Shown here in pieces: positions 9,329 through 17,850 of a stretch of 33,306 nucleotides of DNA (its first letter is position 1; each line of letters starts with the position of its first letter). The position numbers and the translations under genes are program-made. The DNA comes from Acidobacteriaceae bacterium (GTDB lineage: Bacteria > Acidobacteriota > Terriglobia > Terriglobales > Acidobacteriaceae). The stretch lies in NCBI GenBank assembly GCA_025462805.1, contig JAOAPJ010000314.1:1-33306 (forward strand). Reading direction: 5' to 3'. The notes beneath the pieces were generated by a model. It was not told where the DNA came from. It saw only the letters and a list, made by a program, of their open reading frames with translations, and did not search any database.

Positions 9329-10306
9329 ATGCAAATCGCAACAGATGCACGACTGGAGCGGGAGGCCAGCAGCACGTTGATGTCTAGCCCGGGCTCGAGA
9401 ACGCCTGAGGAACTCGCCAACATCGTTTCGTTGTTCGTGTCGTCTGATGGATGGATGCATCGGGTGCGGCTTCGCGCCGAAGAGCGCTGGTACGAGCGGC
9501 TGTATGACGGTCCGGACCATGACATTTGGGTAATCAGTTGGCTACCCGGTCAATCCACCGGCTTGCACGACCACGGCGGGTCTTCGGGAGCATTCGTTGT
9601 AGCCACCGGTATCCTCGAGGAGCATCGTCCTGGTGACCGGACGCTCGTGATATATCCGGGTAATCCGCGCGCATTCGGTCCCGATTGCGCGCACGACGTT
9701 CGCAATGTCTCTCTCGCGCCGGCCGTCAGCATTCACGCGTATTCGCCCCCGCTTAGCGAGATGAACGAGTACGAGTTGGAAGGGGATCGATTAGTTCCGC
9801 GGGAACGCGCGGTGGAGCTTGCCGAGACGTCTGATCAGGGGTGGCATGTGCAGACGAGATGTACGCCGAATCGGACCAGTGCCTTGAGCATTGAGCAGAT
9901 GCTTTCAGCAGCACGTGCTCGATTGCGACGGCTGTCTCCGGATGACGCCTACGAGGCGGTGGCAAAAGCAGAGGCGATACTCGTTGATATTCGCCCCGAA
10001 AGCCAGCGCGCGAGTGAGGGCAGTATTGCGGGCGCGTTGATTGTCGAGCGGAATGTGCTCGAATGGCGGTTCGACCCAGCTTCCAGCGCGCGGCTGCCGG
10101 TCGCCACCCATCATGACCTCCAGGTGATCGTGTTCTGTTCCGAAGGCTATGCCTCTAGCCTGGCTGCCGCGGCTCTGCAGGATCTCGGACTGTGGCGTGC
10201 GACGGACATGATCGGTGGATTTCATGCATGGCGAACAAGGGGTCTGCCGATTGTGGAGTCAAGCGAGGCTTTCCACGACCGGTCTAACTCAAGAACGGCA
10301 GACTAA
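9329..10306 (+). CDS. cysteine dioxygenase-rhodanese fusion protein
   Basis: This 325-residue two-domain protein joins a type I cysteine dioxygenase cupin to a rhodanese. Cupin iron ligands are visible as His80 and His82 (GLHDHGG) and His122. The SIHAYSPP motif supplies the Ser134-His136-Tyr138 triad known from mammalian CDO. The position of the mammalian crosslinking Cys is Gly, as in bacterial CDOs. From about residue 205 a rhodanese domain begins (ILVDIRPES), with Cys270 in the CSEGYAS active loop and the usual GGFHAW ending. CDO oxidises cysteine or a related thiol to the sulfinate; the rhodanese would transfer sulfane sulfur. The fusion suggests coupled thiol or persulfide metabolism, probably in the cytoplasm. 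A GGAGAG Shine-Dalgarno precedes the ATG. Confidence 0.85.
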   Translation: MQIATDARLEREASSTLMSSPGSRTPEELANIVSLFVSSDGWMHRVRLRAEERWYERLYDGPDHDIWVISWLPGQSTGLHDHGGSSGAFVVATGILEEHRPGDRTLVIYPGNPRAFGPDCAHDVRNVSLAPAVSIHAYSPPLSEMNEYELEGDRLVPRERAVELAETSDQGWHVQTRCTPNRTSALSIEQMLSAARARLRRLSPDDAYEAVAKAEAILVDIRPESQRASEGSIAGALIVERNVLEWRFDPASSARLPVATHHDLQVIVFCSEGYASSLAAAALQDLGLWRATDMIGGFHAWRTRGLPIVESSEAFHDRSNSRTAD

Positions 10307-10555
10307 ATTAGGACTTCGTTGATATGACCGCCGGAGCTAGGCAAATTCACCGAAACCGGCCCAGACGGAAAAGTGATCAAGGCCCTAGAAGCGGGTCAGA
10401 TGGGTACATCGCGGAAGCCGTCTTGCCGAGGAGATCGCAGTCTATCCTCGATCCTATCGGTGAGTGAGGCGGCGATTATGTGCTCATTGAGAAGGCCAAT
10501 GAGTCTATTGGCGGCAACGACTTGTCCGATAAGAGGCGATTCGCTGATAACGGCT

Positions 10556-11116
10556 CTATTTCGCAGGTAGATATTCACGGCTCATCGTGATGTACCCTTC
10601 GCGCGCCGTCTTTTTGCCGCGTTCCCGGTAAAGCGCCTCGTCGTGCGGCTGCCATGTGTCCAATCCATCAACATAACGATTGTACATACAGAATGCTGCA
10701 GCAATCAGTACAGTGTCGTGAATCTCGGTGTCGGTGGCGCCATGCTTTCCTGCAGTTGAGATGTCCTCAGCCGTAACTAGCTTGCCGTCCTTCTGCACCT
10801 TACCCGCGATTGCCAGGAGTGCCTTGAGTTTTTCGGAGACAGCAGCGCTCATGAAGTCCCGCTTTACGTTGCGAACAGTATCTTCGTCACCCTCCATGCA
10901 TGCCGCGGCGATTGACCCATGTACCGTCTGGCAGAAGTAGCATTCGTTCAAAGACGAGACATACGTGGCTATCAGCTCTCTGTCCGTCTGCGGCAGGGAG
11001 TTAGGTGCGTGGAGTAACGCCTCCGCAAGTTCGTTGAGTGGCTTCGCTGTCTTAGGACGGAAAGCCATCGGGCCACGTAGTCCCTGCAAACCCTCGGGTA
11101 ACTTGATGTGCGGCAT
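10556..11116 (-). CDS. AhpD-like carboxymuconolactone decarboxylase-family protein (copy 1)
   Basis: This 186-residue, all-alpha AhpD-like protein has the redox motif Cys59-Tyr-Phe-Cys62-x3-His66 (CYFCQTVH), the catalytic CxxCxxxH of alkylhydroperoxidase D and 'peroxidase-related' enzymes. Such proteins reduce peroxides or act in CMD-type ring chemistry; the substrate is not known here. It is divergent from the TonB receptor operon, with 270 bp between. It is a close paralogue of the protein at 16546-17121: they share a 22-residue identical run from EIHDTV to RYVDGL, then TWQPHD. Both start MPHI-LP. The paralogues thus flank the receptor-transporter block on opposite strands. No signal peptide is visible, so the enzyme is cytoplasmic. 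Confidence 0.85.
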   Translation of the reverse strand: MPHIKLPEGLQGLRGPMAFRPKTAKPLNELAEALLHAPNSLPQTDRELIATYVSSLNECYFCQTVHGSIAAACMEGDEDTVRNVKRDFMSAAVSEKLKALLAIAGKVQKDGKLVTAEDISTAGKHGATDTEIHDTVLIAAAFCMYNRYVDGLDTWQPHDEALYRERGKKTAREGYITMSREYLPAK

Positions 11117-11386
11117 GGCTGAGCCTGAACCTCATCTTTCGACGTCACGGCTGATCCTGTGAGCGCCGTATCGTCCGCAAATATAAGCGCTGCGCTTGCG
11201 AAACGGTAGAACATTCGCGCGAAGATCTTATCGGGAACGGGTGGAAGACGAATTCAACCGAACGATGGAAGACGCGTGCCTGCGCGGCTCTTACTATGCG
11301 GCAAGTTCAAAAACATATACTGCCCAGGCTGGAAACATCCGCAAGCTAGCTAACCAGCGCCAGGCATTTTCCGGGAGACCACTGCA
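11117..11386. promoter_or_regulatory. divergent promoter region between AhpD-like gene and TonB operon
   Basis: This 270-bp gap separates the two divergent transcription units. A TATACT box at 11316-11321, about 65 bp before the receptor ATG, is the best -10 candidate on the plus strand. No convincing -35 is seen. A regulator probably binds here if both units respond to one signal; the LysR remnant at 17143-17481 is the only regulator in the neighbourhood. The short ORFs in the gap are not credible. Confidence 0.4.
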
Positions 11387-14300
11387 ATGCGCACCTCGTT
11401 CCTGCTTGGGGCCACTCTATGTGTGTGTTCTTGGGGTGCGCCATTTCTGGCGCCGTGTGTACAGGCGCAGGTTCCTACAGGAACAGTGAGCGGCATCGCC
11501 CGCGACCCGCGTGGCGCCGCCATCTCAGGCGCTGACGTTCTAGCAACCGACATCGCTCAGGGAGCAACTCGCGAAACCCATACGAACACAGACGGCTCGT
11601 TCGCCATTCCAAATCTGCTGCCCGGCACTTATAAGGTGCTGTTAACCTCTACAGGGTTCACAGATATCGAGTACCCCAGTGTTCGCGTGGAGCCCGGCCG
11701 CACCCTCACTCTCGACTCACAGTTTGCCGTGGCAAAGCAGTCCAGCACGATCAGTGTGGATGCGGTCACCTCTGGCGTCGACCTGACGCAGTCCATGCTG
11801 CAAGGGCAGATCACCTCGCAGACCATTCGGAACATTCCGCTGAACGGGCGAAACTTTCTGGAACTCGCATTTCTGCTCCCTGGCAATCGCCCCGGTCCCA
11901 CCTTTGATCCCACGAAGACCAACACCGTGGAGATCAGCTCTGCCGGCGGCTTCGGTCGAGGAGGCAACATCACCATCGATGGCGGAGACAACAATGATGA
12001 GGTAGTCGGAGGCACACTCGCAAATCTGCCGCAGGATTCTGTCGGTGAGTTTCAAATTGCGACAGCCCGCTTCACAGCCGAAGTAGGACGCTCCGGGAAC
12101 AGCATCATCAACATCGTGACCCGCTCCGGCACCAATCAGTTCCATGGCTCTGCTTTCATCTTTGAGCGCAATCGCAACCTGCAGGCGCTCCCGGCGACGT
12201 TCAATCGATCCTTGCCGGTTCCTCGCTTCGATCGCGAGCAGTTTGGTGGCTCCGTCGGTGGCCCCATCATCAAGGACAAGGCCTTTTTCTTTTCGTCCAT
12301 CGAGTACCGCAACCAGAACGCCGCCATCCAGACGGGCACGCGCGACTTTGCCACGGATACCATTCTCAACACCGCTGCCGCCGCGCCATTGCGCGACCTT
12401 CTTCTCTCCAATCGTCTGGACTATCACCTGAATGAAAACAACATCTTCAGCCTGCGATACAGCTTTAACCGCTCAACCGACACGGCACAGGCCACCGCAG
12501 CGTCGCCCACGCCGTTGCTAACGGCAGCAGAGCGGCAGAATGCTCTAAACCGCTTCAATTCCGCGGTTGCCGGTTGGACACGCGTGATCGGATCAAACCG
12601 GACGAATGACTTCACCCTCCACTACGACAACTTCTACAATGACATTCCGCCGTACCCGCAGAACGCTCCATTGACCAACCCGCAGCTGAATCTCGGAAAC
12701 GAGCTGATCTTTCCTGACCTCGCCGATGGTGCGAACTTCAATCTCCCGCAGGCGACGCATCTCAACCGCTTTCAGCTGCGTGACTCATTTGCGCTCACCC
12801 TTGGCCGGCACAATCTTCGCGTCGGCGCGGAGTTCCAGCACTATTGGGTATCGGGGCTCATCAATGTCTTCGGTACCGGCAGCGTCATTCTTCCGGCGAA
12901 CTTTGCCTTTCAGGATCTGAACGGCGACGGTGTCATCAACGATCTCGATCTGCCGGTCGCCGTAGGCATACACAGCACCGCGCCCATTATTCCGGTGCCA
13001 ATTCCGCGAATCGAGAATAACTATACCGGCCTCTATGTGCAGGATGATTGGCGTGTGCGTCGCAATCTCACGCTGAACCTGGGTCTTCGCTGGGAATACG
13101 ACTCCAATGCAACCGGGCAGAGCAGCGCGCACGACCCGTGCCCCAATCTGACATCAATGCCCAGCACGCCATGCACCTGGATGGCGAATGTCCTCCCGCT
13201 GCACAAAAGTCCGGATACGAAAGATTTCGGTCCGCGCATCGGCTTTGTGTTCGATCCTTCCGGTCGCGGCGTGACAGTGCTGCGCGGCGGTTACGGTATT
13301 TACTACGATCGGACCACACTTGAGGCTGGATCGAAGGAACTCGTTCAGAACGATCGCGCGCTCACTGTCACGCAATATGCCGGCTCCATCTGTACAAATC
13401 GCAACATCCCCGCACCCGCCAGCCTCGACCTCTGCTTCGCGCCCGGCTCAGCCTTCGCACCGGGAAGTCCCACAATCACTAGCGCGTTTAGCGGCCCGCA
13501 CCAGACGGGCGGCATCGGCATCGTGGCTCTGGGGCCTAACTCGCATCACCCGCTCTTCCAGCAGTTTTCGTTTGGAGTTCAGCAACAACTCGGCAGGAAC
13601 TGGCTCGCATCGGCGGACGGCCTGCACGTATTCGGCCAGCGGCAACTCATCGGCAGCCTGCTGCGGAGCACAACCTCTACATCTCCATACGTCCAATGTC
13701 CCGGCAACAACCAGCTTTGCATCATCACTGACCCGGTCTCCGGCATATCGGACAGCGTCACTTTTATCGACTCGTCTGCAAAGAGCTGGTACGACGGCCT
13801 GCTGGTCGGCGTTGCGCACCGGCCGGTGCAGATGGGAAGGTTCGGTTACGAGTACAACATCAGCTACACTCTCTCAAAGACTCTTGACTACTCCAATGAC
13901 GACCAGCTTGAAAACGGTAACGAAGATGAACAGGTAAATCTCATTGAAGGGACGGCTAGTCTGCGCAAGGAGAAGGGGTACGCGCTTGCGGATGAGCGTC
14001 ATCGAATCACTTTCTATGGCAATGCCACATTGCCCTACGGATTCTCGATCGCTCCTATCTACACCTTTGGGTCGGGCGTCCCTGCGGACACGCTGCTGCC
14101 CAGCACCAGCGGTATAAACGGATCGACCGGCGCACGTCTGCCGCTGCTCTCTCGCAATGCGCTTGGCCGCAGCATCAAGAACAGCGACCAGCTCAATGCT
14201 GCCATCAATCGATGGAATGCGCTCCCTAGTTGTCCCGCAGCGTATCCCTGTAATGCCGGCGGTCCCATCGCGAACGTGCCGGGTGGCATGAACTTCTTCA

Positions 14301-14581
14301 GCCCGTTCAGCTCGTTTGATATGCGGCTGCAGAAGGTCTTTCCCATCCACGACAGAATGTCGGTCCACCTTGTCGGCGAAGTCTTCAACCTCTTCAACGA
14401 AGTCAACGTCCGCGGAACGTTGAAGGAAAACTACTCCGGCCGCAACATCTCAATCTCTCCACTCGCCGGCACCACTAGCGGTGTTGAATCAGACTTCTAC
14501 CAGGCGCAAACGGTAGCGGGCGGCTTCTTCGGCTCCGGTGGTCCCAGGGCATTTCAGTTAGCCGTACGATTCGAGTTCTGA
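11387..14581 (+). CDS. TonB-dependent receptor, Oar-like, with N-terminal carboxypeptidase-regulatory domain
   Basis: This intact 1,064-residue outer-membrane receptor starts at ATG 11387 with a signal peptide ending near VQAQ (about residue 28). A CarboxypepD_reg-like domain (GTVSGIARDPRGAAISGADV to GTYKVLLTSTGF) follows. The plug region includes IPLNGRNFLELAFLLPG and ITIDGGDNND, typical of the Oar-like group. The barrel runs to a C-terminal AVRFEF strand. Residues 510-521 form an EF-hand or dockerin-like loop (DLNGDGVINDLD) with D, N, D, N and D at ligand positions, unusual inside a receptor. It imports an unknown ligand with TonB energy. It is the first gene of a tight operon: the next gene starts 4 nt after its stop. 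Confidence 0.9.
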   Translation: MRTSFLLGATLCVCSWGAPFLAPCVQAQVPTGTVSGIARDPRGAAISGADVLATDIAQGATRETHTNTDGSFAIPNLLPGTYKVLLTSTGFTDIEYPSVRVEPGRTLTLDSQFAVAKQSSTISVDAVTSGVDLTQSMLQGQITSQTIRNIPLNGRNFLELAFLLPGNRPGPTFDPTKTNTVEISSAGGFGRGGNITIDGGDNNDEVVGGTLANLPQDSVGEFQIATARFTAEVGRSGNSIINIVTRSGTNQFHGSAFIFERNRNLQALPATFNRSLPVPRFDREQFGGSVGGPIIKDKAFFFSSIEYRNQNAAIQTGTRDFATDTILNTAAAAPLRDLLLSNRLDYHLNENNIFSLRYSFNRSTDTAQATAASPTPLLTAAERQNALNRFNSAVAGWTRVIGSNRTNDFTLHYDNFYNDIPPYPQNAPLTNPQLNLGNELIFPDLADGANFNLPQATHLNRFQLRDSFALTLGRHNLRVGAEFQHYWVSGLINVFGTGSVILPANFAFQDLNGDGVINDLDLPVAVGIHSTAPIIPVPIPRIENNYTGLYVQDDWRVRRNLTLNLGLRWEYDSNATGQSSAHDPCPNLTSMPSTPCTWMANVLPLHKSPDTKDFGPRIGFVFDPSGRGVTVLRGGYGIYYDRTTLEAGSKELVQNDRALTVTQYAGSICTNRNIPAPASLDLCFAPGSAFAPGSPTITSAFSGPHQTGGIGIVALGPNSHHPLFQQFSFGVQQQLGRNWLASADGLHVFGQRQLIGSLLRSTTSTSPYVQCPGNNQLCIITDPVSGISDSVTFIDSSAKSWYDGLLVGVAHRPVQMGRFGYEYNISYTLSKTLDYSNDDQLENGNEDEQVNLIEGTASLRKEKGYALADERHRITFYGNATLPYGFSIAPIYTFGSGVPADTLLPSTSGINGSTGARLPLLSRNALGRSIKNSDQLNAAINRWNALPSCPAAYPCNAGGPIANVPGGMNFFSPFSSFDMRLQKVFPIHDRMSVHLVGEVFNLFNEVNVRGTLKENYSGRNISISPLAGTTSGVESDFYQAQTVAGGFFGSGGPRAFQLAVRFEF

Positions 14582-14585
14582 CTCC

Positions 14586-15230
14586 ATGAACACGCCTGAA
14601 TACGAATTGCTCGCACAACGGCGCGACAGCGCTCCTCCGATCGAAGCAGCGAACCTTGCGCTTGTCGCCGAGAGCACCGCTCCTCCTGAAGTCTCACGTT
14701 TGTATGCGCAGTTTCGTTCACGCTTCGGCCTTCCGCAGGTGCCCGGCATCCTGCAGTGCTTTGCCACGCACCCGCCGTTGCTCCAGCACATGATGGAGAT
14801 GTCCGAGAGCCTGCTCTTCTCGGACGGGGCGCTCACTCGCCGGCAGAAGGAGATGGTTGCGACCTTCGTGTCTTCCACCAATCAATGTGAGTATTGTTCC
14901 GATAGCCACGGCTTCTTCTTTCGCATACATGGCGGTTCCGCAGAATCGCTGACCGCCCTCCTTGCCTGCGATTTAGAGAGTCGCGATCTCTCGGAACCAG
15001 AGCGCGCCCTGCTGGAATTTGTAGCCGTCGTGAACGAGGGAGGGAAACGCGTCACTCCCGGTACCGTTCACGCCCTCCGCGACCATGGCTGGACGGATTT
15101 GCAGGTCGCAGAAGCGATTCACCTGACGGGTTTATTCGCGACTTTCAATCGTGTCGCGAATGCATTCGGCCTTCCGGCTCGCCAGCTTCTTGCTGAGGCC
15201 ACTCTCCTTCGTGCGGGGGATCACGAGTGA
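14586..15230 (+). CDS. AhpD-like carboxymuconolactone decarboxylase-family protein (copy 2)
   Basis: This 214-residue AhpD-fold protein has the redox motif Cys101-Glu-Tyr-Cys104-x3-His108 (CEYCSDSH), preceded by the typical LTRRQKEMVATFVSSTNQ helix. It is more divergent from the other two copies than they are from each other and resembles the longer 'peroxidase-related' enzymes. It may reduce hydroperoxides or act on the imported compound. It starts 4 nt after the receptor stop. Its TGA overlaps the GTG of the MFS gene, so the genes are translationally coupled. No signal peptide is visible. Confidence 0.85.
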   Translation: MNTPEYELLAQRRDSAPPIEAANLALVAESTAPPEVSRLYAQFRSRFGLPQVPGILQCFATHPPLLQHMMEMSESLLFSDGALTRRQKEMVATFVSSTNQCEYCSDSHGFFFRIHGGSAESLTALLACDLESRDLSEPERALLEFVAVVNEGGKRVTPGTVHALRDHGWTDLQVAEAIHLTGLFATFNRVANAFGLPARQLLAEATLLRAGDHE

Positions 15231-16522
15231 ACAGCACCAGCACGCAAATGTCTTCGATGCTCGCGCCCGCTTCCACACGTCATGAAGAAGACTCTCTGGG
15301 CTATGCTGGCTGGCGAGTCATTCTGGCGGCATTCGTGGGTGTCGGCGTCAGCTTTGCGCCAATGGTGCCTTACACCTTCAGCCTCTTCGTGGTTCCGTTG
15401 CACAGCGCATTCGGTTGGAATCGCGAAGCTATTTCCAACGCGTTCGCCATCGCCGCGCTTACCGTTGCTGCCGTCTCGCCTGGAATTGGCTCTCTGCTGG
15501 ATCGCATTCCGCCCCGGCGCATCATTCTTCCCAGCATCCTCATCTTCGCCGCTGCCATGGCGTCGCTCGCTTTTCTGCGCGGCCACATTGCTCAGTACTA
15601 CCTCTCTTACCTACTGCTCGGGGTCGTCGGCAATGGCACCGCGCAGCTCTCCTATTCGCGGAGCGTGCTCACCTGGTTCCGCAAGCGACGCGGGCTGGCT
15701 CTTGCCATCGTGCTCTCGGGGAGCGGCACTGGGTCCATCCTGTTGCCCATCATTGCGCAGCATGTCATCTCCAGCCACGGATGGCGTGCGGCCTATCTGA
15801 GTCTCGCCGCCATCGCGTTTGTTGGATTTCCGCTCACGGCCCTGTTCGTACGCAACCGGCCCGCCGCCGCGGCAACGACTGCTATTCCCGAGCACGGTCT
15901 GGGCATCGGGTTGGCGTTTCGTACACGGGCCTTCTGGATCATCTCGGTATCCGTCATGCTCTCGGCCTTCAGCGTGAACGCAATCATCGCCCATCTCGCG
16001 GCCATACTTGTGGGTCGGGGTATCACGGCTGGCACCGCGGCGCTGGCCCTCTCCGCGATGGGCATTGCCGCGATCATTGCCCGCTTGTTCACCGGACACC
16101 TACTGGACCGGCTGCCGGCCCCGTTCGTCGCGTTTGCTGTGCTGCTCATCGCCGCTACTGGCGCCGCCGCGGTGGCTTATGCCACCACCTCGTCGATCGG
16201 CATTCTCGGTGCCATCCTAATGGGCGCCGGTTCCGGCAGTGAGGCGGATGTGATTCCGTATATGCTTGCTGAGTACTTCGGCCGCAGGCGCTTTGCCACA
16301 CTCTACGGTCTCTCGTGGACGGCCTACGCCATCGGCGGCGCGCTCGGCCCCATCCTGATGGGACACGGCTTCGACCGCGCCGGCACCTATGTGCCTCTTG
16401 CAGTGGTTCTATTCTCTGTTCCGTGCTTCATCGCTGGAGGCATGCAGTTGCTCCTGCCGCGCCAGAGCGAGTTCCCCGCTCCCGATCACATCGCGGAACT
16501 CGCCAGCGAATCCGCTGTCTAA
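15227..16522 (+). CDS. MFS transporter (monocarboxylate/oxalate-formate antiporter-like)
   Basis: This 431-residue inner-membrane protein has about 12 hydrophobic segments in two halves of six. The first begins after residue 25 (GWRVILAAFVGVGVSFAPMVPYTFSLFVVPL), and the N-terminal tail is cytoplasmic. The motif FGWNREAISNAFAIA and a loop LLDRIPPRR between TM2 and TM3 resemble OFA/monocarboxylate-type MFS carriers; this subfamily call is from memory and tentative. The start is a GTG overlapping the stop of the preceding gene. Position between two AhpD-like enzymes suggests it moves the substrate or product of that pathway across the inner membrane. Confidence 0.85.
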   Translation: MNSTSTQMSSMLAPASTRHEEDSLGYAGWRVILAAFVGVGVSFAPMVPYTFSLFVVPLHSAFGWNREAISNAFAIAALTVAAVSPGIGSLLDRIPPRRIILPSILIFAAAMASLAFLRGHIAQYYLSYLLLGVVGNGTAQLSYSRSVLTWFRKRRGLALAIVLSGSGTGSILLPIIAQHVISSHGWRAAYLSLAAIAFVGFPLTALFVRNRPAAAATTAIPEHGLGIGLAFRTRAFWIISVSVMLSAFSVNAIIAHLAAILVGRGITAGTAALALSAMGIAAIIARLFTGHLLDRLPAPFVAFAVLLIAATGAAAVAYATTSSIGILGAILMGAGSGSEADVIPYMLAEYFGRRRFATLYGLSWTAYAIGGALGPILMGHGFDRAGTYVPLAVVLFSVPCFIAGGMQLLLPRQSEFPAPDHIAELASESAV

Positions 16523-16545
16523 ATCGTACCGAGAGGATCTCTTCC

Positions 16546-17121
16546 ATGCCCCACATCGGATTGCCACCCAACCTGCCGGGCATCAGCGCGGCCTTTGTCT
16601 TTCGCCCGGAGACGGCAGCACCCATGCGCGACCTTGCGCATACGCTCCTCTTCGAAGCGGGGAGAAACACGACCCTGAGCTCACGAGATCGCGAGCTGAT
16701 CGCCGCCTATGTCTCCTCGCTAAACAACTGCTACTTCTGTCACCAGAGCCATGCTGCTGCTTCGGCGCACCACACCGGCGGCGGCGAGGAATGGGTCAAC
16801 AGCGTCTGCGCAAACCCGCGGACTGCTGACGCGTCGCCAAAGCTCCGCGCGCTCCTCGTCATTGCCGCCCGAGTTCAAGCGGATGCGAAGACAGTCACGC
16901 CCCTTCTCGTCGAAGCGGCGCGAGCGGAAGGCGCAACCGATATCGAGATACACGACACCGTCCTTATCGCCGCCGCGTTCTGCATGTACAACCGCTATGT
17001 GGACGGCCTAGCCACCTGGCAGCCTCACGATACGCCGATGTACGCGCAGATGGGCGAGCACCTCGCCAGCAAAGGCTACCGAACTCCGTCCATACAACCG
17101 GAAGAGACCCGTGATAGTTAG
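16546..17121 (+). CDS. AhpD-like carboxymuconolactone decarboxylase-family protein (copy 3)
   Basis: This 191-residue protein starts at ATG 16546, behind a GAGAGGA Shine-Dalgarno and 23 bp after the MFS stop. The MPHIGLPPNL start matches copy 1. The redox motif is Cys62-Tyr-Phe-Cys65-x3-His69 (CYFCHQSH), the AhpD-type CxxCxxxH. It is the last gene of the receptor operon and the close paralogue of the divergent gene at 10556-11116, with a 22-residue identical run from EIHDTV to RYVDGL. That conserved block may form the substrate pocket or oligomer interface. Two near-identical enzymes, one on each side of the operon, suggest a recent duplication or two partners of one hetero-oligomer. Confidence 0.85.
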   Translation: MPHIGLPPNLPGISAAFVFRPETAAPMRDLAHTLLFEAGRNTTLSSRDRELIAAYVSSLNNCYFCHQSHAAASAHHTGGGEEWVNSVCANPRTADASPKLRALLVIAARVQADAKTVTPLLVEAARAEGATDIEIHDTVLIAAAFCMYNRYVDGLATWQPHDTPMYAQMGEHLASKGYRTPSIQPEETRDS

Positions 17122-17142
17122 CCGATGATCGCATTTTGATGA

Positions 17143-17481
17143 GTGCCGACTGGCCCGGACAGGCATCTCGCTGTGCTCGGGCCGCAGTGCGCGCTCCGGA
17201 AATGCGCGATTCAACATCTCGAAGCAATAGGCCTACCGTATCGCATCGCTGCCAGCAGTCCCAGCCTCGACGGTCTGCATGCGGCGTTGCTTGGCGGCCT
17301 CGGTATCACGGCGCGCACCCCGCTCAATCTGTCCGAAGACCTCCTGTCTGCCGGATCGCTCTATGGTTTGCTCTCGGCTGGGAAGCCTGCCCGTCACTCT
17401 GCATCGCAAGGCCCAATCCAGCGGAGGCGCCGCCGATCGCATGGCCGCGCTTCTCGTCGAGGCGCTGAAATTCATGCTCGT
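17143..17481 (+). pseudogene. LysR-type regulator, effector-domain remnant
   Basis: Only the C-terminal half of the LysR substrate-binding domain is visible. RHLAVLGPQCALRKCAIQ, AASSPSLDGLHAALLGGLGIT and ARTPLNLSEDLL in one frame are followed by LGSLPVTLHRKAQ and RMAALLVEALK in the next frame, with the shift near 17375. The HTH domain is absent, so the gene is both truncated and frameshifted. It lies 21 bp after the AhpD/TonB/MFS operon, where a LysR regulator would be natural, so it may be the decayed regulator of that operon. Confidence 0.65.
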
Positions 17482-17619
17482 ATCTCGATCAAAGGTAAAG
17501 GGTTTCCGCAACGGCCACAATGGTGTCCCTGTCATAGCTGCCGGTGAAGGTAGCAATGCATAAGTCGCGCTCACGAGTGTGTTGAGAATAATCAAATCGT
17601 GCAGTGACTGTCCGCTTGT

Positions 17620-17625
17620 TACACT
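17620..17625 (+). promoter_or_regulatory. TANNNT -10-like box for leaderless start
   Basis: TACACT lies 6 nt upstream of the ATG at 17632. No good -35 or Shine-Dalgarno is visible. It matches the arrangement seen before glmS, purS, rlmB and the APC permease gene in this window. Confidence 0.35.
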
Positions 17626-17631
17626 GCCCGC

Positions 17632-17850
17632 ATGTCGATCAAGTATCTCCCGCTTCTCGCAGTCGTGCTGATCGGCTCCCTGGCAGCCTCCGCACAAGCA
17701 CCTTCCATCGTAGGCACATGGAGCCTGACCAGAGCCTTTGCTGCGAAAGCCACCGGAATTTGTCTTAGCCGCACTTCACTTGGACCCGTCTATGGGCGCA
17801 TCGCAAATCGGTCGCCTACAATTGCTTGCTCTGCGGACAGAGCAACCTGA
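17632..17850 (+). pseudogene. secreted lipocalin-like protein, truncated 5' remnant
   Basis: The N-terminus MSIKYLPLLAVVLIGSLAASAQA is a clear signal peptide. It is followed by PSIVGTWSLTRA, the opening strand of small secreted lipocalin-like (IVGTW) proteins. After about residue 38 the sequence stops resembling a protein, and the frame closes at 72 codons, where unrelated glycosidase-like debris begins. A true 5' end has apparently been joined to other material by a deletion or recombination. The lipocalin-like call rests only on the IVGTW opening. Confidence 0.4.

Noticed and set aside
10307..10555. 65-codon ORF between the CDO-rhodanese and AhpD-like genes
   Set aside because: No motif and no ribosome-binding site; the 250-bp gap shows nothing that I can name.
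11717..12427. 236-codon minus-strand ORF
   Set aside because: It is the shadow of the intact TonB receptor, which has full domain structure on the plus strand.
15415..16242. 275-codon plus-strand ORF in another frame of the MFS gene
   Set aside because: Composition is Arg/His-rich and it lacks the membrane segments seen in the MFS frame.
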